DNA of 64,000 nt, from NCBI GenBank assembly GCA_903892355.1, contig CAITIE010000052.1, positions 269,214-333,213 of the forward strand, read 5' to 3'. The notes beneath the pieces were generated by a model. The model had not been told where the DNA came from. It did not search any database and worked only from the letters and a program-made list of their open reading frames with translations. The position numbers were made by a program, and so were the translations under genes. The stretch comes from an uncultured Pirellula sp. (GTDB lineage Bacteria > Planctomycetota > Planctomycetia > Pirellulales > Pirellulaceae). Below, one piece after another: positions 18,600 to 26,527 of the stretch. Each line of letters opens with the position of its first letter. Position 1 is the stretch's first letter.

Positions 18600-20702
18600 A
18601 TGACTCGTGTAAATACCAACGTCGGTTCATTGATCGCTCAGACTCGCTTGAACCGAACACAAAATGATTTGCAAACTTCTCTGACCCGCTTGAGCACTGG
18701 TCTTCGAATCAACAGCGGTAAGGATGATCCGGCAGGTTTGATCGCTAGTGAGGCTCTCCGCAGCGACATCACGAGCATCAACAAAGCCCTTTCGAACACC
18801 CAGCGAGCGAACCAAATCATCGGCACCGCTGACTCGGCTCTCGGCCAGGTTAGCTCGCTCCTCAACGACATTCGCGGCCTCGTTACTGAAGCCGCGAATA
18901 ACGGTGCGTTGAGCGATAGCGAAATCGCCGCTAATCAACTTCAGGTTGACAGCTCGCTCGAAGCGATCAACCGAATCGCTCAAACCACAACGTTCCAAGG
19001 TCGTAAGTTGCTCGATGGTAGCTTGGATTTCTTGTCTACCGCTGGTACCAACTTCAGCAAACTGTCGGACTTGAAGATCAACCAAGCGAACCTCGGTGCT
19101 TCGGGTTCCGTGTCGGTCAGCGTGAACGTCGCGACTGCAGCCACTAAGGCTGACGTGGCATTGACGATTCCAGCAGCGACTTCCGCAGCCAACGCAACCG
19201 CAGACGTTACTCTTAGCCACAGTGCTGTTCAAGCGACTGGTGGTAGCGTTGACGCGGCGGTTGGTGGCGGTTTCACCTTGGTAGCTCAAGCCGGCGGCGA
19301 CGCAGACGGAGCCGAAGGTAATGAAGTAGCAAACATTGCGATTACCTATGGTGCTGGTGCTGCTTCGACCAGCTACGACGCAACGACCAACACGTTGAGC
19401 GTAAGCTTGACCCAAGCATCCGGCGTCGCGACTGTCACAAACTTGCAAGCAGCGATCAACGCTGGCTCCGATTTCACCGCATCCGGCGGTACCGGTGGAA
19501 ATACGATTTCCTCGACCACTGGAACCATCAGCGGCCTGTCCGGCGGTCGTGATGCTGGTTCGGCAACCATCGCCGTTACCGCAGATGCCTCTGGCACTGC
19601 AGCAAACGGTGTTACGGTCACCCTTTCGGAAGACGCAACCATCACTTCGGGAACGGCAGAAGCCTCAACCGTCGGTGGAAACATCGTCGTCAAAGTAAAC
19701 GGTTCCGTGAGCTATTCATCGATCGCAACCGCGATCAATGGTCTCAATGGCTACAGTGCAACCACCACGGCTTCCTCGGGCGAGCAACTCTACGTAGACT
19801 CGATCGATACCCCTCCAGGAGCATCGACGCTTGCTGGCGGTGTTGCCGCAACCGGTGGTTTGGCACAAAACGTCGTGTTCTCGTTGTCGGGCAAGACCGG
19901 CTCGGAAACGTTCAACTTCAAGTCTGGTTCGTCGATCAGTAACTTGGCCGATGCAATCAACTTGGTAAAGGACTCCACTGGCGTGGAAGCCAACATCAAC
20001 GGAACGAGTCTCGAACTCACATCGTCCGAGTACGGTAGTACGTCCTTCGTCAACCTCGAAGTCATCAGCGAAGGTACCGGTGGTACCATCACCTCGGCTC
20101 TCAGTGGTGCGTCGAAGACTCGCGATACGGGAACCGATGTGGTTGCAACCATCAACGGTTTGTCCGCTAAGGGCGATGGTAACACGCTGTCGATCAACAC
20201 CTCGACACTGAGCATCAGCACCGACGTTGAAGCAACCTTCACTGGAACCTCAGCATTCACCATCACCGGTGGCGGTGCGATGTTCCAACTCGGTCCTGAA
20301 GTGGTCAGCAACCAACAAGCTCGATTGGGGATCATGGCGGTCAGCACCGGTAAACTCGGTGGTGTTTCAGGCCGTCTCTACCAACTCGGTAGCGGTGAAA
20401 GCTTGAGCCTCAAGAACGATGCCGCTGGTGCTTCCAGGGTTATTGAAGAGACGATTGAAAAGGTTTCTAGCCTTCGCGGTCGACTCGGTGCGTTCCAACG
20501 AACGACCTTGGACAGTAACTCGATCTCCTTGAGCGACACATTGTCCAACCTGACCGATGCTGAAAGCTCGATCCGAGATGCAGACTTCGCCAAGGAATCC
20601 GCAGCTCTTACCCGTGCTCAGATCCTGGTTCAGTCCGGTACTTCGGTTCTCGGAATTGCAAACCAAAGCTCGCAAAGCGTTCTGTCTCTGCTCCGTCAGT
20701 AG
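18600..20702 (+). CDS. fliC: Flagellin
   Basis: The filament subunit is recognised by both conserved ends: RVNTNVGSLIAQTRLNRTQN, LSTGLRINSGKDDPAGL and the N-terminal D0/D1 helices, and C-terminal SSIRDADFAKESAALTRAQI with ILVQSGTSVLGIANQ. At 700 residues it is longer than enterobacterial flagellins (about 500) because of a large Thr/Ala/Gly-rich central domain (about 170-560) that includes at least one flagellin-IN-like segment (ISNLADAINLVKDSTGVEAN). This part would face outward. The strong leader and downstream terminator indicate a monocistronic, highly expressed gene. FliD follows 320 bases later. Confidence 0.96.
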   Translation: MTRVNTNVGSLIAQTRLNRTQNDLQTSLTRLSTGLRINSGKDDPAGLIASEALRSDITSINKALSNTQRANQIIGTADSALGQVSSLLNDIRGLVTEAANNGALSDSEIAANQLQVDSSLEAINRIAQTTTFQGRKLLDGSLDFLSTAGTNFSKLSDLKINQANLGASGSVSVSVNVATAATKADVALTIPAATSAANATADVTLSHSAVQATGGSVDAAVGGGFTLVAQAGGDADGAEGNEVANIAITYGAGAASTSYDATTNTLSVSLTQASGVATVTNLQAAINAGSDFTASGGTGGNTISSTTGTISGLSGGRDAGSATIAVTADASGTAANGVTVTLSEDATITSGTAEASTVGGNIVVKVNGSVSYSSIATAINGLNGYSATTTASSGEQLYVDSIDTPPGASTLAGGVAATGGLAQNVVFSLSGKTGSETFNFKSGSSISNLADAINLVKDSTGVEANINGTSLELTSSEYGSTSFVNLEVISEGTGGTITSALSGASKTRDTGTDVVATINGLSAKGDGNTLSINTSTLSISTDVEATFTGTSAFTITGGGAMFQLGPEVVSNQQARLGIMAVSTGKLGGVSGRLYQLGSGESLSLKNDAAGASRVIEETIEKVSSLRGRLGAFQRTTLDSNSISLSDTLSNLTDAESSIRDADFAKESAALTRAQILVQSGTSVLGIANQSSQSVLSLLRQ

Positions 20703-20769
20703 TCAAAACGCTAATACGCTCCGAAGGAATTCGAAAGCCTTTAAAGCGTAGCGATTTAGAAATGTTCTC

Positions 20770-20802
20770 AGGCGTCCGGGATTCTCGGACGCCTGTTTTT
20801 TT
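20770..20802 (+). terminator. Rho-independent terminator of flagellin
   Basis: AGGCGTCCG (20770-20778) pairs with CGGACGCCT (20786-20794) around a seven-base loop and is followed by seven T within TGTTTTTTT. It is about 70 bases after the flagellin stop. Confidence 0.92.
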
Positions 20803-21021
20803 GAGTCGAGCCGAGTTCGGGCTCGATTTCATTCCAGTCCAATCTATCCAATCCAACCCAATGGAACTCTCCTGAATCCCCATCGACCACTGGCGATAGG
20901 TTAATTCTGACAAGAGGAAGCGACGATAACGATTGTGTGGGGTGACGAGAAGCCCCGCATTGAGCATCGCATCCGTTCGAATTGTCCAAGATAAGCAGTA
21001 TTTCTGTACGGTAATGCAATC

Positions 21022-23754
21022 ATGGGCCGCATCCAATCCAACCTAGGTCTGACCACCGGCCTCGATATCGCGGGGACCGTGGACAAATTGATGGCAATCT
21101 CGGCGCAACCGCGAGATCGTCTTCAAACCAGAATCAAAGGTCTCGAGTCTCAACAGGTTGCCGTCAATGAACTGACCGCGCTTGTGATCGGTGTCGAGCT
21201 CCAAAACACCAAGCTCGGGAATACGACGAATCTAGCAACCACCTCGGTATTGTCGAGCAGGACCGATACGATCACCGCCACCTCCAATGGCACCCCTGTT
21301 GCCGGGACCTACATGACCCGCGCCGTTCAGATGGCTCAAACCTCCTCGGCATCGAGCAACGTCTTTTCGAGTTCTTCCGACACGCTCCAAGCAGGTGAGA
21401 TCGTCGTTCGGACCGGAGGATTCGTCGACCGAAGTGCGAACCTCGAGGATCTTCGGGGTGGCGCCGGCATTGCCCGCGGAAAAATCAAGATCACAGATCG
21501 AAACGGAACAGGTACAACCATCGACCTCCGTTTCGCGAACACGATGGATGACGTTGTCAAATCGATCAATACCTCGATGGACGCTCGAGTCTCCGCGAAA
21601 GTCAGCGGAGACCGCATTGTTCTCACAGACCTGACTGGTAAGTCATCCTCGAATCTGATCGTCGAGGAGGTAGGGGATGGTAGAACCGCCTCGGATCTCG
21701 GAATAGGAGGCGTGAATGTCGCCTCTTCCAGCGCTACCGGCGATGATATCGCTTACGTAAGCGGCATCACGCGCTTAGGTAGCCTGAAGGATGGAATCGG
21801 TGTCTCGTTTCGCTCGGGCACCGACCTCAGCGTTTCTCTCGCCGATGGTTCCTCCCTGAGCATCGACGCCAATTCGAGCAGCTCTCCGACAACAGTCAGC
21901 CAACTGCTGACCGCGATCAATGCGGCGAATCCAAACAAGCTTCTGGCACGCCTAGACAGTAGCGGTAGCGGAATCGAGTTGGTCGATAAAACGTCAGGCG
22001 CAGGAACATTCACGGCCAGCGGCTCATTGGCGGAACAACTGGGATGGTCAGGAACCAGCGCTGTCTCGGGAGCAATCTCAGGTTCCAGGGTTGCCAACGC
22101 TATCTCCGGCCCGCTATTATCCTCCCTCAACGGTGGCGATGGAATTGGAACCCCAGGGGCTATTTCGATCACCAATCGCGCCGGCACCACCACGACGGTA
22201 AATCTTGCAGGGAGCACTTCGCTGCGAGACGTAATCGATCAGATCAATGCATCAGGTGCAGGTGTTACCGCATCGTTGAATCGAGCAAAAACAGGGATCA
22301 CCCTCCAGGACGTCACGGGCTCGACCTCAAGCAACTTGATCATCGCTAATGGTGATGCCAACAGTACCGCAAGCAAGCTGAATATCGCTGGAAGCGTCGC
22401 ATCCAACTCCATCGATTCAGGTGCGATGAATTTGCAATTCGTCAGTGCAACAACGGCGCTGAGCAAACTCAATCAAGGTCGCGGGGTGGGACTCGGAACT
22501 TTCAACATCACCAATGCGAGTGGAGTGACCCGGTCGATCAACCTTACGTCTTCGTCCGAACAGACAGTAGGCGCGGTCATCAACGCGATCAACGCAACCG
22601 GAATCGGTATCGAAGCCTCTATCAACGACGCGGGTGATGGACTTACCATCAAGGACACGTCAGGCGGAAGCGGTCAATTCTCGATCGCTGACAAAAGCGG
22701 TTCGACGACTGCCAAGGATCTCGGTATCGCAGGGACAGGAACCTCTAAAGTTGTTGGTGCGTCAACAATCCAGCAAATCGATGCATCCCAGAACTTCCGC
22801 ATCACCCTGGAAGCCAACCAAAAGCTGAGCGATGTCGTCGAGAAACTAAACCAAGCTTCTGGCAATCCAATCACAGCCTCACTTCTAACAGCAGGTTCCT
22901 CGGTTCGGATGCTGTTCAGTTCCAAAGCCAGCGGTGAAGCAGGTCGCATGGTGATCGATGGTTCCGCTGTCGGCTTGGACGTGTCCTCAACTAGCACGGG
23001 ACGAGACGCTATCCTCGCGGTCAGCCCCACCGACGACCTGGGAGGCACCTTTGTCCGGTCCTCGACCAATACCTTCAGCGGAGCCATCCAAGGCCTCTCG
23101 TTAACGATCGCATCGGTGCAAACCGAATCGGTTCAGATCAAAGTCAATTCCGACAATTCGGGCTTTGAAAAGAACGTTCAGTTGTTCGTCGATCAATTCA
23201 ACAAGATCAAGGACAAGCTATCCGCCATCGCCTCTTACGATGCTACCACAAAAACGTCCGGCATCCTGTTCGCATCCAACGAAGCGTATCGAACGGATCA
23301 AGGCCTCTCGCGAATCATCAACCAACGCATCGCCTTTTCCGGTCCGGTTCAATCTCCCTCTCAAATCGGACTGAGCCTCGACGAGACGGGCAAGCTACGC
23401 TTTGATAAAAGCAAACTCTCCGCGGCACTCGAGGCCAATCCGGAAGCGGTCAAGGAGTTTTTCACGAAAGCAAATACCGGTTTTTCGGCCCGAACGAAAA
23501 AGATCATCGACGGCCTATCGGGTGCTACCAATGGCGTTTTGGTGAACCGTACCACCACCCTTCAACGCCAAATTGACGACAACAACAAACGCATCGAAAG
23601 CATCAATGTCAAACTGACCCGAGAACGCGAGAAGCTTTTGAACCAGTTTTACAAAATGGAAGAGACCATCGGCAAACTAAAGAACAGTTCGTCGGCCATC
23701 TCGCAGATCCAGCCTATCAAACTCTACAGCAATTCGTCCTCGTCATCGAACTAA
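21022..23754 (+). CDS. fliD: Flagellar filament cap protein FliD (HAP2)
   Basis: FliD caps the growing filament and helps flagellin fold into place. The N-terminus (RIQSNLGLTTGLDIAGTVDK LMAIS region) and the C-terminal part with VQLFVDQFNKIKDKLSAIAS, GILFASNEAYRTDQGL and the coiled-coil end match FliD. At 910 residues it is about twice the enterobacterial length. The extra mass comes from at least four flagellin-IN-type repeats: MDDVVKSINTSMDARVSAKV, VSQLLTAINAANPNKLLARL, LRDVIDQINASGAGVTASL and VGAVINAINATGIGIEASI. The expanded cap fits the expanded flagellin. The stop codon falls in a 14-bp duplication. Confidence 0.93.
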   Translation: MGRIQSNLGLTTGLDIAGTVDKLMAISAQPRDRLQTRIKGLESQQVAVNELTALVIGVELQNTKLGNTTNLATTSVLSSRTDTITATSNGTPVAGTYMTRAVQMAQTSSASSNVFSSSSDTLQAGEIVVRTGGFVDRSANLEDLRGGAGIARGKIKITDRNGTGTTIDLRFANTMDDVVKSINTSMDARVSAKVSGDRIVLTDLTGKSSSNLIVEEVGDGRTASDLGIGGVNVASSSATGDDIAYVSGITRLGSLKDGIGVSFRSGTDLSVSLADGSSLSIDANSSSSPTTVSQLLTAINAANPNKLLARLDSSGSGIELVDKTSGAGTFTASGSLAEQLGWSGTSAVSGAISGSRVANAISGPLLSSLNGGDGIGTPGAISITNRAGTTTTVNLAGSTSLRDVIDQINASGAGVTASLNRAKTGITLQDVTGSTSSNLIIANGDANSTASKLNIAGSVASNSIDSGAMNLQFVSATTALSKLNQGRGVGLGTFNITNASGVTRSINLTSSSEQTVGAVINAINATGIGIEASINDAGDGLTIKDTSGGSGQFSIADKSGSTTAKDLGIAGTGTSKVVGASTIQQIDASQNFRITLEANQKLSDVVEKLNQASGNPITASLLTAGSSVRMLFSSKASGEAGRMVIDGSAVGLDVSSTSTGRDAILAVSPTDDLGGTFVRSSTNTFSGAIQGLSLTIASVQTESVQIKVNSDNSGFEKNVQLFVDQFNKIKDKLSAIASYDATTKTSGILFASNEAYRTDQGLSRIINQRIAFSGPVQSPSQIGLSLDETGKLRFDKSKLSAALEANPEAVKEFFTKANTGFSARTKKIIDGLSGATNGVLVNRTTTLQRQIDDNNKRIESINVKLTREREKLLNQFYKMEETIGKLKNSSSAISQIQPIKLYSNSSSSSN

Positions 23755-23779
23755 ACCAGATCGAATAAACCAGTTCGTC
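23752..23779 (+). repeat. 14-bp duplication spanning the fliD stop codon
   Basis: TAAACCAGATCGAA (23752-23765) and TAAACCAGTTCGTC (23766-23779) share the first eight bases and GTT/GAT-TCG-like remainder. The first TAA is the fliD stop. It is imperfect but fits the window-wide pattern. Confidence 0.6.
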
Positions 23780-24229
23780 AAACGGGAAGAGGCGGCCTGA
23801 CGGTCCTCGCTCGGTTTTAACAGGCCTGCCGCCGAAACACGCACCCCGCTGAAAATGCTTCCCAAACCTCAGAATGGATCTAATCCGTCATCTCGCTGGG
23901 ATCTTAGTCCGTAAAATCTCGGGAAAGCACTGCCAACCCACCAGAAGCCACAAACTACTATCTGGCAAAGGGTTGCGACTTTCAAACCGCTTTAAAAAAT
24001 CCTCGGTCCCGCGGTTTTACATATCTTTGACAATCCAAGAACTCAGTTGGGACATGCGCCGAGCGACCGAGGCGTTAATGTATCCAGTCGATCCATGCAG
24101 CGGCCTACACGGCCTATGGTCCGCGTCGACCCTGCGAACCCCTCCACCATCACGGCAGCAAACACATTTCGATTTTGGAATGTTCCCTCGCCTCGACTTC
24201 CTATTGGTCGATCACCCGGTCGATGAAAA
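23755..24229. other. Intergenic region between fliD and the desaturase
   Basis: A GC-rich inverted repeat (GGCGGCCTG near 23791 with CAGGCCTGCCGCC near 23821) could form an imperfect hairpin but lacks a T-run. A frame open from 23874 to 24317 has no ribosome binding site or family similarity. No gene is called. Confidence 0.4.
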
Positions 24230-25243
24230 ATGCGAAACAATACCCCCCATAATGAACTCGGTAACACAAACAAACACCACCACGCAGCCACGCTCGCTCC
24301 ATCACCGCGGCCGGTAACCGAGGGTTTGGAAGCTGCCGTGCCGGTGAAGTCGGGATCCAAGGCTCAACCACGCATCCCTGAGGTTTATAAGATCCAGTGG
24401 GGATCCACCATTTGGTTGGTTCTACTCCACATAGGCGCTCTCGCTGCTCCATGGACCTTTACTTGGAGCGGATTGTTCCTGGCTCTTATCCTTCACTGGG
24501 CAACGGGAAGCGTCGGCATTTGCCTCGGCTTCCACCGCTTGCTCACGCACACGGGACTGGAAGTACCACGGTGGGTCCGAAACACCCTAGCCGTCATTGG
24601 AACACTCGCCGGCGAAGGTGGGCCGATCAGTTGGACCGCAAACCATCGCAAACATCACGCGTACAGCGATCAACCAGGCGACCCCCACTCACCCCACGAC
24701 GGTCCGTGGTGGGCACACATGTTCTGGCTCGCATTCTCCACCGATAATGGTGACTTTGACGGCTACGCTCGCCATTGGGTTCCAGACTTGGTAAAAGACA
24801 AATTCCTGATGCGGCTTGAAACGTTGTTCCTCCCAATCCACCTCGCGTTCGCGGGTTTGGTCACTGCAACCGGTTATTGGATCGACGGTTACCAACTCGC
24901 CCTCTCGTGGTTGGTATGGGTCGTTTGCCTCCGAATGGTCGCCGTCCTGCACGTAACTTGGTTCGTCAATTCGGCCTCCCACATATGGGGCTACAAGAAT
25001 TACGAAACTCGCGACGACAGCCGCAACCTATGGTGGGTCGCGATCGTTGCCTACGGCGAAGGCTGGCACAACAACCACCATGCTCTTCCTCGGTTGGCCC
25101 AACATGGCCACAAATGGTGGGAGTTCGATCCGACCTTCCAAGTCATCCGCCTACTCCGCGCATGCGGCCTGGCAAAAAATGTAGTCGACTTGGCTAGCAT
25201 GGAAGAGAAAAAACGTAGGCGAGCAGCCCGAACTGCAGCATAA
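24230..25243 (+). CDS. Acyl-CoA (delta-9 type) fatty acid desaturase
   Basis: This integral membrane di-iron enzyme introduces a double bond into fatty acyl chains. All three histidine boxes are visible: HRLLTH, HRKHH and HNNHH. Hydrophobic pairs WLVLLHIGALAAPW / LFLALILHWATGSVG and LFLPIHLAFAGLV / LALSWLVWVVCLRMV form the usual four-helix scaffold. The order and spacing match stearoyl-CoA-type desaturases, and the 337-residue length is normal. The first 45 residues are polar and variable. A WXG100-like gene starts only 10 bases after its stop, so co-transcription is possible but the link is unexplained. Confidence 0.93.
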   Translation: MRNNTPHNELGNTNKHHHAATLAPSPRPVTEGLEAAVPVKSGSKAQPRIPEVYKIQWGSTIWLVLLHIGALAAPWTFTWSGLFLALILHWATGSVGICLGFHRLLTHTGLEVPRWVRNTLAVIGTLAGEGGPISWTANHRKHHAYSDQPGDPHSPHDGPWWAHMFWLAFSTDNGDFDGYARHWVPDLVKDKFLMRLETLFLPIHLAFAGLVTATGYWIDGYQLALSWLVWVVCLRMVAVLHVTWFVNSASHIWGYKNYETRDDSRNLWWVAIVAYGEGWHNNHHALPRLAQHGHKWWEFDPTFQVIRLLRACGLAKNVVDLASMEEKKRRRAARTAA

Positions 25244-25253
25244 TAGCTGTATC

Positions 25254-25529
25254 ATGGCACAAGCAATCGTCGACCCCGAACAACTGCGTCAATTCGCGAT
25301 GCAGCTCAAAAGATTCTCAAGCTTGCTCGCGGATTCCACGGGCAAGCTTTCTCAACAGATGCAACAATTGGCTGTTTCTTGGCGAGACCAAGAACACGTC
25401 AAGTTCGCTGCCGAGTTTGAACAGGAAATGAAGCAATTGGCTAGGCTGATCGAAGCCAGCGAGCGTCACGTTCCTTACCTGGTGCGCAAAGCCGAGCTCA
25501 TCGAGGAATACCAACGCGGACATGGCTAA
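25254..25529 (+). CDS. WXG100/ESAT-6-like small helical protein
   Basis: The 91-residue protein is all-helical with a central turn, the layout of WXG100 proteins, which fold as a helical hairpin and are exported by type VII (ESX/Yuk) systems. It starts AIVDPEQLRQFAMQLKRFSS and has LAVSWRDQEHVKFAAEFEQE, where Trp43-Arg-Asp stands in the place of the W-x-G turn. The Gly of the motif is therefore missing. No FtsK/EssC ATPase is nearby. It overlaps the next gene by eight bases, so the pair is translationally coupled. The family assignment rests on length, topology and the Trp turn. Confidence 0.6.
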   Translation: MAQAIVDPEQLRQFAMQLKRFSSLLADSTGKLSQQMQQLAVSWRDQEHVKFAAEFEQEMKQLARLIEASERHVPYLVRKAELIEEYQRGHG

Positions 25530-26016
25530 AGCTCACGTCAACGACATCGAAGCCCTCGAGACTTTCTCAGCAGCAATCTCCAAGCTTAGAGACAACTCTC
25601 GCAAAAATGGGGATGATGTCCGCGAGCAATTGCAACGTGTCTCTGTTTGGCTCAGCAAAGAACTCCCCGAGTACTGGAGCAATGAGTTGCGTACCGCCCA
25701 GAATCGATGGATCGAAGCACGGCAGGAGTTGCTAAACTGCACTGCCAAAACACGCGCTGAGGACGAAACCTCGTGCTTGGTCCAGCGCAAGGCCCTCGAA
25801 CGTGCCACGGCCCGCCGAGCCCTCTGTGAGCAACGCTGCAAGATCGTTCCCCAACTCGCCATGCAGTGGGAGCAATTCCTACAAGAAATCACCTTGAGTG
25901 TTCGACAACTGGACGACACGGCTGAATCCACGCTGCCCCTAGCGATCCACCGACTCCAGCAAACCATCCAAGTCCTAAAACAGTACGCTGCACAATCCAA
26001 TGAACCAGGAAACTGA
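25522..26016 (+). CDS. Unrecognised coiled-coil protein, partner of the WXG100-like gene
   Basis: The 164-residue product is rich in Gln, Glu, Arg and Leu and predicted almost wholly helical, with long amphipathic stretches such as IEALETFSAAISKLRDNSRK and RLQQTIQVLKQYAAQ. It has several Trp and four Cys, and no signal peptide or membrane segment. It overlaps the WXG100-like gene upstream (8 bases) and the next gene downstream (17 bases). I do not recognise a family. Overlap on both sides suggests that the three products are needed together, perhaps as a complex. Confidence 0.65.
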   Translation: MAKAHVNDIEALETFSAAISKLRDNSRKNGDDVREQLQRVSVWLSKELPEYWSNELRTAQNRWIEARQELLNCTAKTRAEDETSCLVQRKALERATARRALCEQRCKIVPQLAMQWEQFLQEITLSVRQLDDTAESTLPLAIHRLQQTIQVLKQYAAQSNEPGN

Positions 26017-26527
26017 TCCCGACAACGGCGGTGGTTCGCTCAAACATACCCCAGACTGCGGCGTGTTCCTCACATGGCCGGAAGCAGGTGAAGATGCCTT
26101 TCACCCAGAGGACCTAAAACTCGCTCAAGAGTGGATTCCCAGCGATCGTGTTTTTTTCAGGCCCCACTTCGACGGCACCTACTATCACTTGTATTACGGC
26201 CAACAATCCCTACGAATAAAACCCTCGATGTGGCTCCCCATCGCGGACGAAGGATTCAGGATCGGAGATAGGGTCGAGGTCCCCTCGCAGCTAATGAAGA
26301 ATGACCCGATGGTCGCGACGATCATCGAGATGCGATTCGCCCAATCCCAATCGGTCATCAAGTACACACTCCTTAATCACGAGATGCCTACCCCTCGAAC
26401 CTACCTCGCCGATGAATTAACGTTGCTGTCACAACGCCACGAATTGCTGCACAGCGATCCCGAAATTCTCATCCAACCACCTCCGGTCAATCCGAACGAC
26501 AGCGGCATCTCCATCACCGACGCGTGA
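26000..26527 (+). CDS. Unrecognised protein, third gene of the WXG100-like cluster
   Basis: This 175-residue soluble protein has no signal or membrane segment. Its centre (WPEAGEDAFHPEDLKLAQEW, then VFFRPHFDGTYYHLYYG) recalls small DUF proteins with a W-P-E-x-G...HP-D pattern, but I cannot name the family with confidence. The C-terminus is Pro/Asn-rich. It overlaps the upstream coiled-coil gene and, at its 3' end, overlaps the convergent glycosyltransferase by 14 bases. Confidence 0.6.
   Translation: MNQETDPDNGGGSLKHTPDCGVFLTWPEAGEDAFHPEDLKLAQEWIPSDRVFFRPHFDGTYYHLYYGQQSLRIKPSMWLPIADEGFRIGDRVEVPSQLMKNDPMVATIIEMRFAQSQSVIKYTLLNHEMPTPRTYLADELTLLSQRHELLHSDPEILIQPPPVNPNDSGISITDA

Noticed and set aside
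23874..24317. 147-codon frame before the desaturase
   Set aside because: No ribosome binding site, no recognisable domain, and it overlaps the desaturase start in another frame.
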